From Liriodendron chinense (taxonomy: Eukaryota > Streptophyta > Magnoliopsida > Magnoliales > Magnoliaceae): a stretch of DNA of 64,000 nucleotides. Made by a program: the position numbers and the translations under genes. The stretch covers positions 682,001 through 746,000 of the forward strand of contig ML058465.1 of the NCBI GenBank assembly GCA_003013855.2, written 5' to 3'. Shown in pieces: positions 50,138 to 61,803 of this stretch (its first letter is position 1; the number at the start of each line of letters is the position of its first letter). A model generated the notes under the pieces. That model was given only the letters and a program-made list of their open reading frames with translations, was not told the origin of the DNA and ran no database searches.

Positions 50138-53100
50138 CTGTTCATAAAAAAATAAAAAATAAAAAATAAAAAAAGCCATACACCTCATACTCTACACAGG
50201 TTGGGCTGGACATGGGCCCAATTGTGCTGAGCTTATGAGCCTGCTGGATGGTCCGGTTGAGTTTTCAAGACCGGTATCTACTTGGGCCAGGCCAGGGCTT
50301 GAGATTGCTAGATGGTAGGGCTCTGCCGGTGTTGGCCGCCCTAGCACTGCCTTGGCCTTAATCAAGGCCTTGGAATTTAGGATTTATACAAATCATATTA
50401 TAATACTTTGTTACCAAACTTTATTTAGACTTTTATTCATAATATTAATTTTATTTCTGAATCTTAAAATATTTTTTCTCCTTGTGAATTTACGGGCTAT
50501 TTTTTAGGAGAATACGATATCTTCTCTTTTATCCGCACAACTGCTACCTTAGTAGATTATCCAAAATTCACGATAATCTAATGATCTAAAGCAGCTGATT
50601 TTACTGGGTGGATTTGAGCCACTTACCATCTTGCATTTGAACCATCCGTTTATAGCCACGGATTGAACGGCCAGGATCTATTGGTCACTGTAATGCTTCC
50701 TTGATTTGGACGGCCTGGATTATCCTAATTGTATGCCAAGTGGACAGTGGAGGAGTGACGGCCAATAACATTTCCAAAATAGTAAACCATCGCTGACTCA
50801 TCCACACTACACATGGTATCGTGGGCCGCATTTTGGGTGGACCGCAGCCCAAATCTCATCCAATCAGAAGTCTTAAACCATTTGATTTACCAGTTGAATT
50901 TTGACCGCTTATTTTTTCATTTCAACCATCCATTCGATAACCCACAATTGGATGGTTAGGATCACTGGGTGGATATTATTTTCTAGCTATGTTCCATCCA
51001 TGATATGCCCCACAATCTGGACGGTCTGGATCGACAACATGTCAAATGTATAAACATAAAAGCCATTAAAGAAGCAGATGAATTGGTATACATACTGGTC
51101 TCTTGTGGCATCATTGAAGTCATTCCATCCATCTGGGGAGATGATTTCAGTCATGTAAGTGTATGCAAAAACTACACGGGAGAAGGGCCTCCATGCACGG
51201 CCCAGCCATATCCTTCCGGTCCCACCAATGGTGCAATTCACGAATGAGAATCCTGTGTTCTCCTCCTTTGATGTTCTGCCGTGTGCTGTGACCGCTCCAT
51301 TTATTGACTTCACTCCAGCTGGCACTGGGCTCGCCATAGAAATCAGCTGACAATTCTGAAATCATAGATTTAAACGGTTATAAATGAACGGCCGTGATTT
51401 GTGAATGGCTCACTCATAATGCATAGTATAAGCCCAGATGCAGCAGGAAACAAAGTCGTTGCAGTGCATCAAAACCGTGCATCAGTTGGTCACGTAGTTC
51501 GGATGGCCGGTTCGGATGGCCTGACAGAAAGTGCTGGTCCGTTCATCTGGCGGACCACATGTACGTGATTATATGTTGAATTTGGACGGCTACCGATGAT
51601 TTAATCATCCATTGTTTCAGATGAGCTGTCTTAATTGTAAGTTGTTTTCATTGCAAGTGTTAAGCTAAATAGTTTATTTGTAATTTGTCAAACTCATTCA
51701 TGCACTGAATTAAAAATAATAACTAATAATTAATAAAAAAATAAAAATAATATATTTTAAAATGAGTAGAATAGATATTAACAAATCTCATTTTCAAGAA
51801 TATGCCAGCGTAAGATTTTCTCAAGAGAATTTTTAAAATTTAAGGGTTTTTATATTTTATTATTTGAAAAAATCTTGCTAAAGGTGTAAATTAAAATAAA
51901 AAATAAAAACATTTACTATATGTTAATAAATAATTTTAAAATTTTATAATATATAATTAATGAATTAGGTAAAACTTTAATTCTATATTAATATGAGGAC
52001 AATGTAATGAAAAAAATTAAAATTACTAATACTTTGAAAATCTCAAGAAATAATTGCCATAATATAGTTCATTTTCATTTTTTATTTCTCAAAAAATATC
52101 AGAAGATTTTTAAAATCCTAGTGATATTTGTCGCAGTCAAGCAAAGTGTAGTTCAGTCCACTTGGGATCCAAACCCTGTCCAAAGCTGGGTGGGACCCCC
52201 AATTCATTATTACTATGCCTGGGTCCAACTCATGGCCACCTCAGCCCAAACCCAAGGCTTGCGGGACTCGAACCACATCAGGCCAGTTCGGTCCAACCCA
52301 AGAATCCCATCTAGGCTCAGCCCAAACCCAGCTGAAACCTTTTAGGGTTCGGGATGGGCTGGGTCAGGCCAGCCCATACATACCAGCCAAGATCCAACCC
52401 AAGAATACAAATAGTTGTACATGTACCTCATACAGGGACCTTGCATTGCCAAAGATGAAATCAATGGACCCTTGGATGAAGCATTCCTTGAAGTAATGCC
52501 TTCCTTTATCATCATGAAGGGTGTCTTGGGCCCCAAAGAAGCCACAGCCCCAAAATGCAGCTTGATCTCCACCTATCCTGATGGCCACAGCTTGTGCTCC
52601 TACATCTCCAGGCTTTGGTATTGGAGCTACATTCTGGTATTTTGTACTGAAAGATTAGTAGTGGATGAACATGTTTGATATTACACCCTACATATAAAAG
52701 CACACCCATAAATACACTCTCACAATGGTTTAAAGACTTGACGATTTGACTCAGAACTCCTCTGAGTCAACTTGACTTTGTCGGATTTCGAGTCCATATA
52801 GATGAAAAAATCGATGGTTTGACTCAAAACTCCTAGTTGACTCGACTTTGTTGGATTTCAAGTCAACGAGTCAACATAGTTTAAAAGCTATGGTTGTATG
52901 TGATCATTCTTCTAAATCGACAAAATTAGGACTTGTACCAATAACTTCAAAAGATAGGGACTCATTGGAATTTTCAGTAGTTTGGAGCCCTTTCGTGAAA
53001 TTACATTTCAAAAGTGGAGTACTGTTTTGGTAATTTTCACTTAAAAGGAACCCTAGTTTCAGAATTAGAAAGCACACAAACATGGCGCATGTATCTTACC

Positions 53101-54415
53101 ATGAAGCTTATGTTCTTAGCGACGAAATTGTCAGCGAAAATGGCGACTGATGAACTGTAGAATGTACCGTGGGAAGAGTTGGCCGTGTCATTCCAAACTA
53201 TCGCCGTGGACACCATTCCTTGCCCTTGAAATGTGATATTGGGTTTAGTCCTTGGGACCATCACCTTCTCACTATATGACTCAAAGGGAGTTAATCATTA
53301 ATGATCTTATGTGAACACTTTAAACAATAGAATAAAATGCAACCGTTATGTTTGGATGCACAAATCAAATTGAATCGAGAATAATGCAAAATGAGTATTT
53401 ATATTCTTATTAGAAAGTAAAACAATTGTAATTCCGCATCTAACGTCTTATTATTGTTGAACGCATGTAGATAGTGTGACATATAATACATCAAGTTATT
53501 ACAGATCGAGTGACATGATTACATGACTACCACATCAAAGAACCAAAACATGAAAATTGACAACTCACTCAAGTTAACTACACAATAGGAGTACAAGCCA
53601 ATTTGCTTATCGTATTGGAGAGCGGCAATGGTAGCCAATAAGCATGTTTTCAATCAAGCATGCGAGGAGGCTCATCCCCTTCTCCTCTTCTTCCTCCATT
53701 GTGCATGCAAGCACAACACTCTCTTTTCTTTTATTTCTTTCAGCTTCTCTTCTCTCTCCCTCTTCATTTCTTCTCTCTGCTTCTCTTCTCTCTCCCTTTC
53801 TCTTTCTCTCTCCTCTCTCTCTCTAAATAAGAGCGGGAGAGGCGGTGAACGGTAGAGGGCTGGCCCTACTTTTCCACTTATGGGTGGGCCCCACTAGGGG
53901 TTGCCCCCCAACATGTGTCCAACACACTATGTCTAACAATTATGAACACTAGGGAAGGAAAATGCAATTCCTTTCCATTTTATTAGACTAATCATTGAAA
54001 TTCAATTGATAATGCATCCAAAAGCGTCACCAACTTACTAGTAAATGCCATTATTGATCCATATGATGGTCCTCTTCTGATTGGCAACTCCAACTGCATC
54101 AACAGCAGCTTGCACCGTCGTGAAATTACAACATCCGTTCCGATCGACGCAAAGGTTCAAGGTAGTGTTGGTGTCCGGAGGCGGGAAGTTTGGAGGGAAG
54201 TTGTCACAAATCGAATCCGACGGTCGTTTATGGCCGTGATCATGGTGGTGGTGATGGCGCCCATAAATGTTGCAAGTGGTCAGTATTGAAATGATGGATG
54301 GTGAGAAACTGGTGAAAGGTAGCTCGATGAGATGTTTTAAGAATGGGAGTTGTGTGGACAGGAGAGCTGCCAGGATGGCTGAGAGGAGAGTTAGAGAAAG
54401 TCCTTTAGAATTCAT
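49984..54415 (-). CDS. Pectinesterase (pectin methylesterase), five exons, complete
   Basis: De-esterifies cell-wall homogalacturonan, releasing methanol. Exons 54415-54039, 53271-53100, 52633-52427, 51355-51096 and 50137-49984 join in phase to 1170 nt (389 residues plus stop), with GT-AG introns of 767, 466, 1071 and 958 bp. N-terminus: hydrophobic signal/anchor (MNSKGLSLTLLSAILAALLS), a His-rich linker, no inhibitor pro-domain. Catalytic domain landmarks: CVDRNGCCNFTTVQAAVDAVG, GIYYEKV, QAVAIRIGGDQAAF, GAQDTL (catalytic Asp), SIDFIFGNA (catalytic Asp), LGRAWRPF, and C-terminal DGDQWL. Closest in feel to Arabidopsis PME8/PME15. An upstream in-frame ATG at 54541 would add 42 residues; 54415 was preferred because it puts the hydrophobic segment at the N-terminus. 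No inactivating change seen. Confidence 0.93.
50138..51095. other. Pectinesterase intron 4
   Basis: No coding sequence. 50590-50990 has repeated GGATGGTTAGGATCACTGGG and TGGACGGCCTGGAT words like those at 54690-55130, an unnamed dispersed repeat. Confidence 0.5.
51096..51355 (-). CDS. Pectinesterase exon 4
   Basis: 260 bp. Acceptor ATTTCAG, then NCQLISMASPVPAG, GFSFVNCTIGGTGRIWLGRA and GWNDFNDATRD; ends CA of a split Gln codon at donor GTATGTATA. Confidence 0.93.
51356..52426. other. Pectinesterase intron 3
   Basis: AT-rich 51690-52130; 52140-52390 is rich in CCCAACCC/CAGCCCA words. No exon signal between exons 3 and 4. Confidence 0.5.
52427..52633 (-). CDS. Pectinesterase exon 3
   Basis: 207 bp, phase 0. 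Acceptor ATACCAG, then NVAPIPKPGDVGAQAVAIR, GAQDTLHDD and SIDFIFGNARSLYE, which hold both catalytic aspartates; donor GTACATG. Confidence 0.93.
53100..53271 (-). CDS. Pectinesterase exon 2
   Basis: 172 bp. Acceptor CATATAG, T completes Tyr, then EKVMVPRTKPNITFQGQG and FVAKNISFM; donor GTAAGATAC. Confidence 0.93.
53272..54038. other. Pectinesterase intron 1 with CT-rich microsatellite
   Basis: 53690-53824 is a run of TCTCTTCTC-type repeats on the plus strand. The remainder is unassigned. Confidence 0.6.
54039..54415 (-). CDS. Pectinesterase exon 1
   Basis: 377 bp. Signal/anchor, His-rich stretch and start of the catalytic domain (CCNFTTVQAAVDAVG, IIWINNGIY). Ends TA of a split Tyr codon at donor GTAAGTTGG. 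Confidence 0.92.
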
Positions 54416-54659
54416 GTTGGAGTAGGAAAGGGTGAGTAAGGGTGCAATGTAGGAGGGGGAATGGGGCGAGAGGATTTTGCCTTGTAGTGGGGAGAGATTG
54501 AAATACACTTGAAGCACAAGGCTACATAGCATGTCTTGCAAATCACCTTTTCCACAAAGGTATAGGAGCTTTTTGTGAACCTACCAATCTTATCATGGGC
54601 TTTGCTTGAAAGAGGAGGGGCCCACCAAATCACGGAAAAGTTCCTCATCATTAGATGTA

Positions 54660-55140
54660 AGGGAGATTTGGAATGTAGGTTAAAAATGATACTGATCAGA
54701 CAATCTTAACCGTTTAAACTTGATTGTTGAATTTGAATTGCTGATCAGACCCATCCATTTGGGAGCTGCCCATTGGGTGGTTAGGATTATTCAATCCAGT
54801 GATTTTTGGGCTATGATACATCATTGATGGGTCCTTCATGATTTGTATCACTCCATTGCCTTACATAGATTCTAGATTGCATGTAAGGCAATCTGGATGG
54901 TCCAAATTATAATGACATTCAGATGAGGGTGTAGATTAAAAATTTCACTGATTAAAAACCTCATACATTTAGATCTGATCGTTGAATCTGGACCGCTGGT
55001 CAGTTTTTTAACCATCCATTCAGGAGCCACCATTTGGATTGGTAGGATCATTTGATCATAACAATTTTGAGCTATACTCCATCTACAATGGGTCCCATGA
55101 TCCGTACAATCCCACTGCCCTAAGTATACCTTGGATGAGT
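54660..55140. repeat. Imperfect direct repeat upstream of the pectinesterase
   Basis: 54692-54880 and 54950-55135 share order and words: GATYGTTGAATYTG, ACCATCCATT-like, GTTAGGATTATT/GGTAGGATCATT, GGGTCC and CACTGCC. Spacing is about 255 bp. It lies in the likely promoter-distal region of the pectinesterase. Confidence 0.55.
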
Positions 55141-55476
55141 CACCAATATTTAAAAAGTGGCGGTAAACTCTTAAACCCATCTTTTTATTTTTATTTTTAT
55201 TTTCATTTCATCCTATATTTATATGTGAACTAGGCTGGGCCCACTTAAGCATGACCCAAGTCCAGGATCGGTCTGGGATGGACCAATTAACCCAATATAC
55301 ATTCCATGTACATTCCCAATTAATTAGTGGACGTAAAACGTGGACCGGACAACCTGTGGGCCCTAGGCCCAGCCCATATCCATTATGATTGGTCTATTCC
55401 CACTTGCTTGCCGCCCTGGTGTTTGCAAGTCATGTCATCTTCGCTTATAAGCAGGCAAAGCCGTAGACGTTGGTTT

Positions 55477-55872
55477 GAGGATTGCTAGAATACATCCAGA
55501 TGTATTACTGTAGGATACATTGCGTCTATAGCTGTTGAATCTGAGATCACTTTGGTGATCTTAACTATTCATCAGATGAGAAATTATACAGGTGAAGCTG
55601 GCTTCCTTGGAAATTTTCAATATTGGAGGATTGTAAATGTTTGATCAATGGTCCACAAAACAGTAGTTAATGAATTTATAATCAAAGGGAAAGAGTTCAA
55701 TGAACAAAGTCTTAGAATAATTCAATTAGAGAGTTTAATTATTGTGTGTCCCCATTGATGGTGTGTCCGATCATGTAAATGGTTTGGATCACCCAATATG
55801 GTCACAGATCCAATGGCTGTAGTCCTGGATGTATCCTACAGCAATATGTCAGTATGTATTCTGGCAAACCTC
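55477..55872. mobile_element. TIR element with about 60-bp inverted ends
   Basis: Left GAGGATTGCTAGAATACAT and ACTGTAGGATACAT mirror right ATGTATCCTACAGCA and ATGTATTCTGGCAAACCTC. Possible 9-bp flanks are only partly alike (CGTTGGTTT, ATTGGCCTT). Mutator-like by architecture. Confidence 0.6.
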
Positions 55873-56401
55873 ATTGGCCTTGGCAAAAATCTCATGACTA
55901 GGTTTACTAATTCCAGACGACTGTGTAACCCTGATCATTCATACCAGGCACACATGGCAATACAGGGCCGGTCGTCATCTGGTGAGGTCCTATAAAGCCA
56001 TACCCAGGCTAACCTGGCTAAGGTCTTGTTGAGCTCAGGTCCTCTCGTATATGGATTTGTTGGATTTTTCAAAATAAAAAAATAAAAAATAAATAATGAC
56101 TTTTGGTGATTTTGAGGAGGCGTTTGGATCGTAAGTTATTTAAACTACTTACGTATCAAGTATCTTATCTTGATTTCTATTTATTAAACCAAAGTGATTA
56201 AGCAACTTTAAATTAAAAAACTTATAATTTTATTTATCTTGATTTCTACGTGTCTTTTCTTTCTTTTTATCCGTTTCACCATGAAAGACCTATCTAAGCA
56301 AAATCTTTTAAAAAAAGAAGAAGAACCAATATTTTAAAAGTAAAATATTTGTAATTTTTTTTCTATCGATTTTCTTTTCACTTTTTTCTCAAACAAGCTT
56401 A
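55873..56401. other. Intergenic, unassigned
   Basis: AT-rich; no gene or recognised element before the PIF-type copy at 56402. Confidence 0.4.
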
Positions 56402-57137
56402 GGTGCTGTTTGGTAAACTGAAAAATTAAGTCTAAAAATTAATTTAAGTACTAAAAGCTTAAAGTGCTGAATTTAAGTACTTATAAGAACTGAAAAATCT
56501 GTTTGGTAATTTATCTGAAAACTACCATTGAAAACTTATCATGGCCACAAAAGTTTCGGATCAAGCTAATATTTGTGTTTTCCCTTGATCCAGGTCTTTG
56601 TGTTCTGATGAACAGGGTTGATGGTAAATAAACATCATGGTGGGCCCTAGTAAAGTTTCAATGGTGGGCATCATTGTCCCCATTGCTTTCAGTGGTGTGG
56701 TCCACCTAAGGTTTGGACCTGTCTCATTTTTGGGCTCATGCCTTAAAATCATCTCTCCAAATGGATAAATTATATAGATATAATACATACATTATGTTGG
56801 GGTATATAGAATTTGGTGACTTCAAGTATTTGCGTGGGATGGTTTCATGGATGGATGGGAAAGTAAACAAAGAAGGGTAATCTTGCCATTTTTAAATGTT
56901 AATAGGGATACTTTTGTCAATTTTTATCTAAAAATTTAAAGAGAAACCACTTACCGCATTCAGCTATAAGCTTTAAGTTAAGTTGGCATGACTTAAAATA
57001 ATCCACTTAATTTAAGTGATTTTTCCTATTAAGCACTTAAAATTTTTTTAGTTAACAAACGGTCTGAATTACTAAAATTACTGAAAATATCATTTTTCAG
57101 TGATAAGTCGTGGAATTAAGTTTTACCAAACGCACCC
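56402..57137. mobile_element. PIF/Harbinger-type element, copy B
   Basis: 736 bp. Ends GGTGCTGTTTGGTAAACTG and TTTTACCAAACGCACCC; TTA on both sides (56399-56401, 57138-57140). Same family and orientation as 43087-43817, differing by scattered substitutions and a 4-bp ATGG repeat. Confidence 0.88.
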
Positions 57138-57499
57138 TTAGTTCAACATAATAGATAAAAAGAAGAATTAATTTTTCTAAGGTGAGAGCTTCTACTGCTA
57201 TAGTTAAATCTCGCAAGGTTTCTGATAATCATGAACATGAAGATGCACAACTGTAGATATGTCGCTCACTAAGGTTGAATCACCACATGTGTTACTGACG
57301 GATTCCAGCTTGTGAAGGAGAATAACCTTCATATTCAGTGTAGAGCCGCAAATACAATTATGAGGTCTCATATTCGGCATCAGATAGCTGATGTAGCCCT
57401 GAAGCCTCAGAAACAACCCTAGGCAACATACGGGATTCTGAGTACTTAGCTTCAATTTCAGATAGTGGAATTGGACCTGAGTCCTTAGGCTCAACCTTA

Positions 57500-58060
57500 G
57501 GTGTGGACATTGGATCGAGCCCTCATCCTTCAACTACCGAGGACCATAAAAAAGAACGAATGTCTTCTTTGCCATTCCTATTGTCCAGATCCCATAGAGT
57601 CAGTTATCTATATATTCTCTAATTATAAAACAATTGGATTGAGGATACTAGACGTCATCGGATCTGGGCACATTACACACCGCAATACGGAGATACCAAT
57701 CAATCCTGGGATCCGAATGTGATAAGGATAATATCTCACAATCCGGAAACGTATCCTAGACAGTTTCTCATCTAGACACGTCTCCCAAAATAGAATTGAG
57801 GGATCCATGGCCGGGAATCGTGGATTATCACTATCTATAAGAGGACCCTTCCGCATCACCTCTAGGGACGCTATATACATTCACACAATACGCATACGCA
57901 CAACTATGCAAGTTCTAAAGCTTTTACGCTCATTTACTGACTTAAGTATTAGAGAGTCCTCTGCCAGCACGACCGGCACAACCTCACGATTTCTCTATTT
58001 GTGATCTCAGGTCCCATCATCTAGATCGTCCATCTCCATCAATTCATCAAGTGGTAAAGA
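57500..58060 (+). mobile_element. Possible LTR fragment
   Basis: Contains ACTGACTTAAGTATTAGAGAG and CACGACCGGCACAACC, wording typical of the R/U5 region of plant Ty3/gypsy LTRs. No clear TG/CA ends or duplication. Confidence 0.4.
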
Positions 58061-59125
58061 TCTAAAGTTGGTCCTTGATCAACATCTGTTACTTGATTTT
58101 AGACATTAACATCTATCAAAGAGTTTACCATAAAGTAATGATAAAAATGATACAAGAGCATAGAAATTTGAAAAAGGTGATTATGAACATTTTCGTCCAA
58201 GAAAAAGGCAAACAATACCCAAACGTCTAGAAAAATAATGTTTTAAAAAAAGATGCTAGCGCTCCCATGAAATAGTAGATGTACTTGGGGAAAAATCCCT
58301 ATTTTATAATACTTATACTAGACCGCACTACTTTAATCACCTTTATTATTACAAATATTTTAAATTATCTAAAAGGAGACTCTAAGACCATGTAAGGGCC
58401 TTGTCCCCTCACATATATGGTCATAACAGATTGTTATGGTCCAAAATCTTTGACTTAGGCCATTACCACCCAATATCTATCTTATTTTATAGTATTTATA
58501 TATGACAGAATTACTTTAATCTTCTTTATTATTATAAATATTTTAAATTATAATTTTAAAATTTCAAAGCGGTTCTAGTTTTTCGAGTCAACCCGACTGA
58601 AAACTGAATCGAGTAGTGTTTTTGGGATTTTGAAGTATGGATCGGATAAGTGTAATTTCTGGTTTATTACATGCCAGCTACAACTTGAATGGTTTAATTT
58701 GAGTTATTTGCTGCCTGCACAGTTTTTTTGGCCTGTGTATCATCCATCACACTCTGTCGGAGCATTCATTGAATATGTAAATTAGCAATGAGGATAAGGG
58801 CAGCAAATGGGCTTGACCAGACTGTGTCAAAGCATGTTCAAGGCTAGTCCATGAGCTACGGACCTGACTTCAGGGTCCACCGTCCCTTGAGCTAAGGAAC
58901 CACAATTGGACGTGGCTAGGCCCACTATCTGCACTCTGTGATGGGTCGGGCTTGCCCAACCACTATGATGCTGACAGACCGGGCCTAGGTGGTCTATGGC
59001 CTGGAGTTTGAACCAAACTTCATGTTTGCTAGGCCCAAGTCCAGCCCATTAACAACCCTATTTATTGCAGTCTAAAAACAGGAAAACTTAAATTGACTGG
59101 AAACCTACGTGTATACGATTACAAA
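58061..59125. other. Intergenic, with a degenerate direct repeat
   Basis: 58301-58368 and 58484-58551 share TTACTTTAATC/CTACTTTAATC and TTTATTATTA-AAATATTTTAAATTA. The remainder is unassigned. Confidence 0.45.
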
Positions 59126-59350
59126 GGGAGCGGATTAGGTACTTCCCGAGCCAGTCCCGAGCTCAGGACAGGCTGGTACGTGGCGTGTAAGTATTGGGGG
59201 AGAGGAGGCGTGACATGACTGTGTCAGGCTTGCTGACGTGGCAGGTCACCTCTGAAAGTGTGCCCTGCACCAATACAAATGTGACACGTCGGTGCCACGA
59301 GGGCCTGTCTTGAGCTCGAGACAGGCTCGGGTAGTACCGAATCCGCTCCC
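59126..59350. mobile_element. Short Mutator-like MITE with exact 9-bp target duplication
   Basis: 225 bp flanked by GATTACAAA (59117-59125, 59351-59359). Ends GGGAGCGGATTAGGTACT and GGTAGTACCGAATCCGCTCCC are inverted, continuing into CCCGAGC...GAGCTCAGGACAGGCT / GCCTGTCTTGAGCTCGAGACAGGCTCGGG. Same terminal motif as 35658-36170. Confidence 0.92.
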
Positions 59351-59828
59351 GATTACAAAATGGTAAACGCTTGCAAGAGTAGGGGTGTGACTATTTGCTG
59401 ACATGGATAGATGATCCATGTGTATTAGGCCTTGATGTCTATCAGGTGTGCCACCCCCATCTTAGGCTTTGATCCTCAAACGTTGAAGTGATCCAAACAT
59501 ACGTGGGCCTTATTATAGGAAACAATGTTAAATCTATTTAGAACCTTCAAATTCACATGGTGTGGTCCACTTGTGTTTCAAAATAATATGATTTTTGGAG
59601 AGTACCTTAATCTTGGTGGGAAGAGTCGTTTGAATGAATTGGATTGCATATATAAAATATGGTGGGCCTCGTATTAAACTAATGGTCAGTGTTTCATCCT
59701 AACTCTTTCTTATGGTGTGGCCTACTTGAGTTTTTGACTTACTCCACTTTAGTTTTCAATGGTGAACAAGCGCAGCAGATACCCTGTACATGGTGCTCGG
59801 TTAGTTGCTGCCATGCCCTGAAAATTGA

Positions 59829-61035
59829 GAGCGAATTAGGTGTTACTTTTACTGTGAGGCCCACCTTGATGATGTGTTGCATATCCATTCTGTCCATTCA
59901 TTTTTACAGATCATTTTAGGACATGGGGCTAAAAAAATTAAGCAGATCCATGTCTCAGGTGGACCACACCTCAGGAAATAGTAGTGATTGAACGCTCTGC
60001 ATTAAAATCTTCTCAAGGCCTACCGTAAGCAGATACATAATGTTTAGTTTCCATCCAAACCGTTGATAAGGTAAAAAAGATATGGATGAAGATAAAATAC
60101 AAAGATTAGCTTGATGTATAACTTTCTGGCCAATGAAATTTTTGTAATGATCATTCACCACTTTTTTCCAATGGTGTGGTTCACAGGAGATTTGTATCTA
60201 CTTAATTTTTTAAATAATGTCCTAAATTGGGCTATAAAAACGATTGAGTGGTATGAATATACAATATGAGAAGATTTCGAGCTAGCACACACAGAAGAAG
60301 AAGTCCAAGGGCCCAAAAGATAAGTCTTCAGCCCTAGCATGAGCCGAGGAGATCTGACGATGATTACAATTGACTTCGACAACTGCGAAGAGCAGAGTCA
60401 GATCACAACCCAGTTGTTGGCTAAGGTCGAGGACCAAGGGCTCGTGAGTGACACTCCGCCCAAATGACGCGTACTACTAAAGTCCTCCCCTCACTCGAGA
60501 GGACTTCATAGTTCGAAACGGACCCAAAGTGAGGGAGCTCAGACACTAAGCTCCTCGAGCAGGACTGACCAACTACCTTCCAAAGTCAGTCCAAGATATC
60601 CGAATAGACCCGAATATTTCGGGATCTATTTCTATTCCTTGTAGGACTTCTCTGACACGATAAGAAGGATAATCCTACTAAACTGGGGCTTTAGATGTAT
60701 CTTAGTAGGATCAAATTCTCCAAAAATTCTCCTAACGTCTTAGGAGGGAGATCCCTATCTTCAAGGTACGAAACATCTTAGCCTTCAAACCCCTTACTTT
60801 GTCAAATCTCAAACTTGACTTAGGCATTAGAGAATTCCTAGCCGCACATCGGCACCTCCTCCCTGCCTATTTTGTCCTTCTCTTGCAGGTCTAGCGAACC
60901 CAGGAGGGTTTCCAACATCCCGCACCCAGAAAGAACGAGAGGGTGAAAGGCTACAAGGCCGGCCTAAGCCAACCTCACCCATTATCTAGATTTGTTTGAA
61001 AACACAACACATTCATCAAGGTGAGCCCCAACTAA
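59829..61035. mobile_element. Palindromic MULE-like element split by a solo LTR
   Basis: Left end GAGAGCGAATTAGGTGTTAC, then GTGAGGCCCACCTTGATG. The mirrored right arm runs to 60266 (GTGGTATGAATATACAATA) and resumes after the LTR as CACATTCATCAAGGTGAGCCCC. The outer right TIR is not preserved. Confidence 0.7.
60267..61004 (+). mobile_element. Solo LTR (gypsy-like) nested in a MITE
   Basis: 738 bp, starts TGAGAAGATTTCGAG and ends TTTGAAAACA. Flanks CAATA (60262-60266) and CAACA (61005-61009) are a near-perfect 5-bp duplication, and the interrupted palindrome resumes across it. Holds AACTTGACTTAGGCATTAGA, typical of the R/U5 of plant gypsy LTRs. Confidence 0.72.
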
Positions 61036-61803
61036 ATTGGTCAGGCTATGGCAGTTTGAATTCAACACAACTCAATTGGTAAAAAAAGACTGAAGTGATA
61101 CTCTGGCTGCCAATGACACTTGATACAAAGGCACTTAGAAATAATACACTTTGCTTATATTGATTCAAAGAATAGGGATCCATCCTCAGTGAAACCTTAT
61201 CACATCCTCAGTACAACCTCATCACATTGAAGTTACAAATAGAAAATTTCTATTTGTAGCAGCAAACAGAGGATCCGAAGACTCTACATGTGGCGCCGAT
61301 CCTTACCATTCAAATTGTGGTAAAACTCATATGGTTTTTACTATCTTCTCAGTGCAATTTTAAGTCTGCTCAATCCCAGTTGGGTTAGAGACTTGGACGG
61401 ACTAGATTGCTTTATAATTGTGTGTGGCATCTAATTTTGAAGAGTGACCATGATCTTTTAAATGATGCATAATTAACATAGAATCTAGTTTGGGCTTTGG
61501 GTTCTATAGAGCTAGAAGAATGGGAAGAATGGGAAGGTGGATATATCAATCAGGACCATCCATCTAGTGGGACTTATCATGGATGGCACGGTAAAGAAAG
61601 AAACTATCAGAACTTTCATTAGAATTTTTCACTTTCGATCTGGTAAATGTTTTGCAGTCAACAATTCGTATTTTTTGGGCTCACTTTAAGGGCCATTGAT
61701 CAGATTAGATTGGCTGATGAACGACCTCATTTATCAACTTCCTCACTGTGACACGTGTACGGCGGAGACATGAATCCACCAAGCTCTCCATAAGATATGA
61801 TAC
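61036..61803. other. Intergenic, unassigned
   Basis: No gene recognised. The last 20 bases before 61804 (minus strand TATCATATCTTATGGAGAGC) could be a decayed primer site for the adjacent LTR. Confidence 0.4.

Larger units (their letters stand above)
49026..50266. repeat. Segmental duplication, copy B
   Basis: Direct copy of block A carrying the functional-looking pectinesterase exon 5. Similarity runs from ACACTACC to GGTTGAGTTTTC. Beyond 50266 it continues into intron 4, which copy A lacks. Confidence 0.85.

Noticed and set aside
53628..53855. Ser/Leu-rich small frame on the plus strand
   Set aside because: CT-rich microsatellite within pectinesterase intron 1.
57501..58004. Small frames on both strands
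   Set aside because: No homology or conserved motif; the region reads better as LTR-like non-coding sequence.
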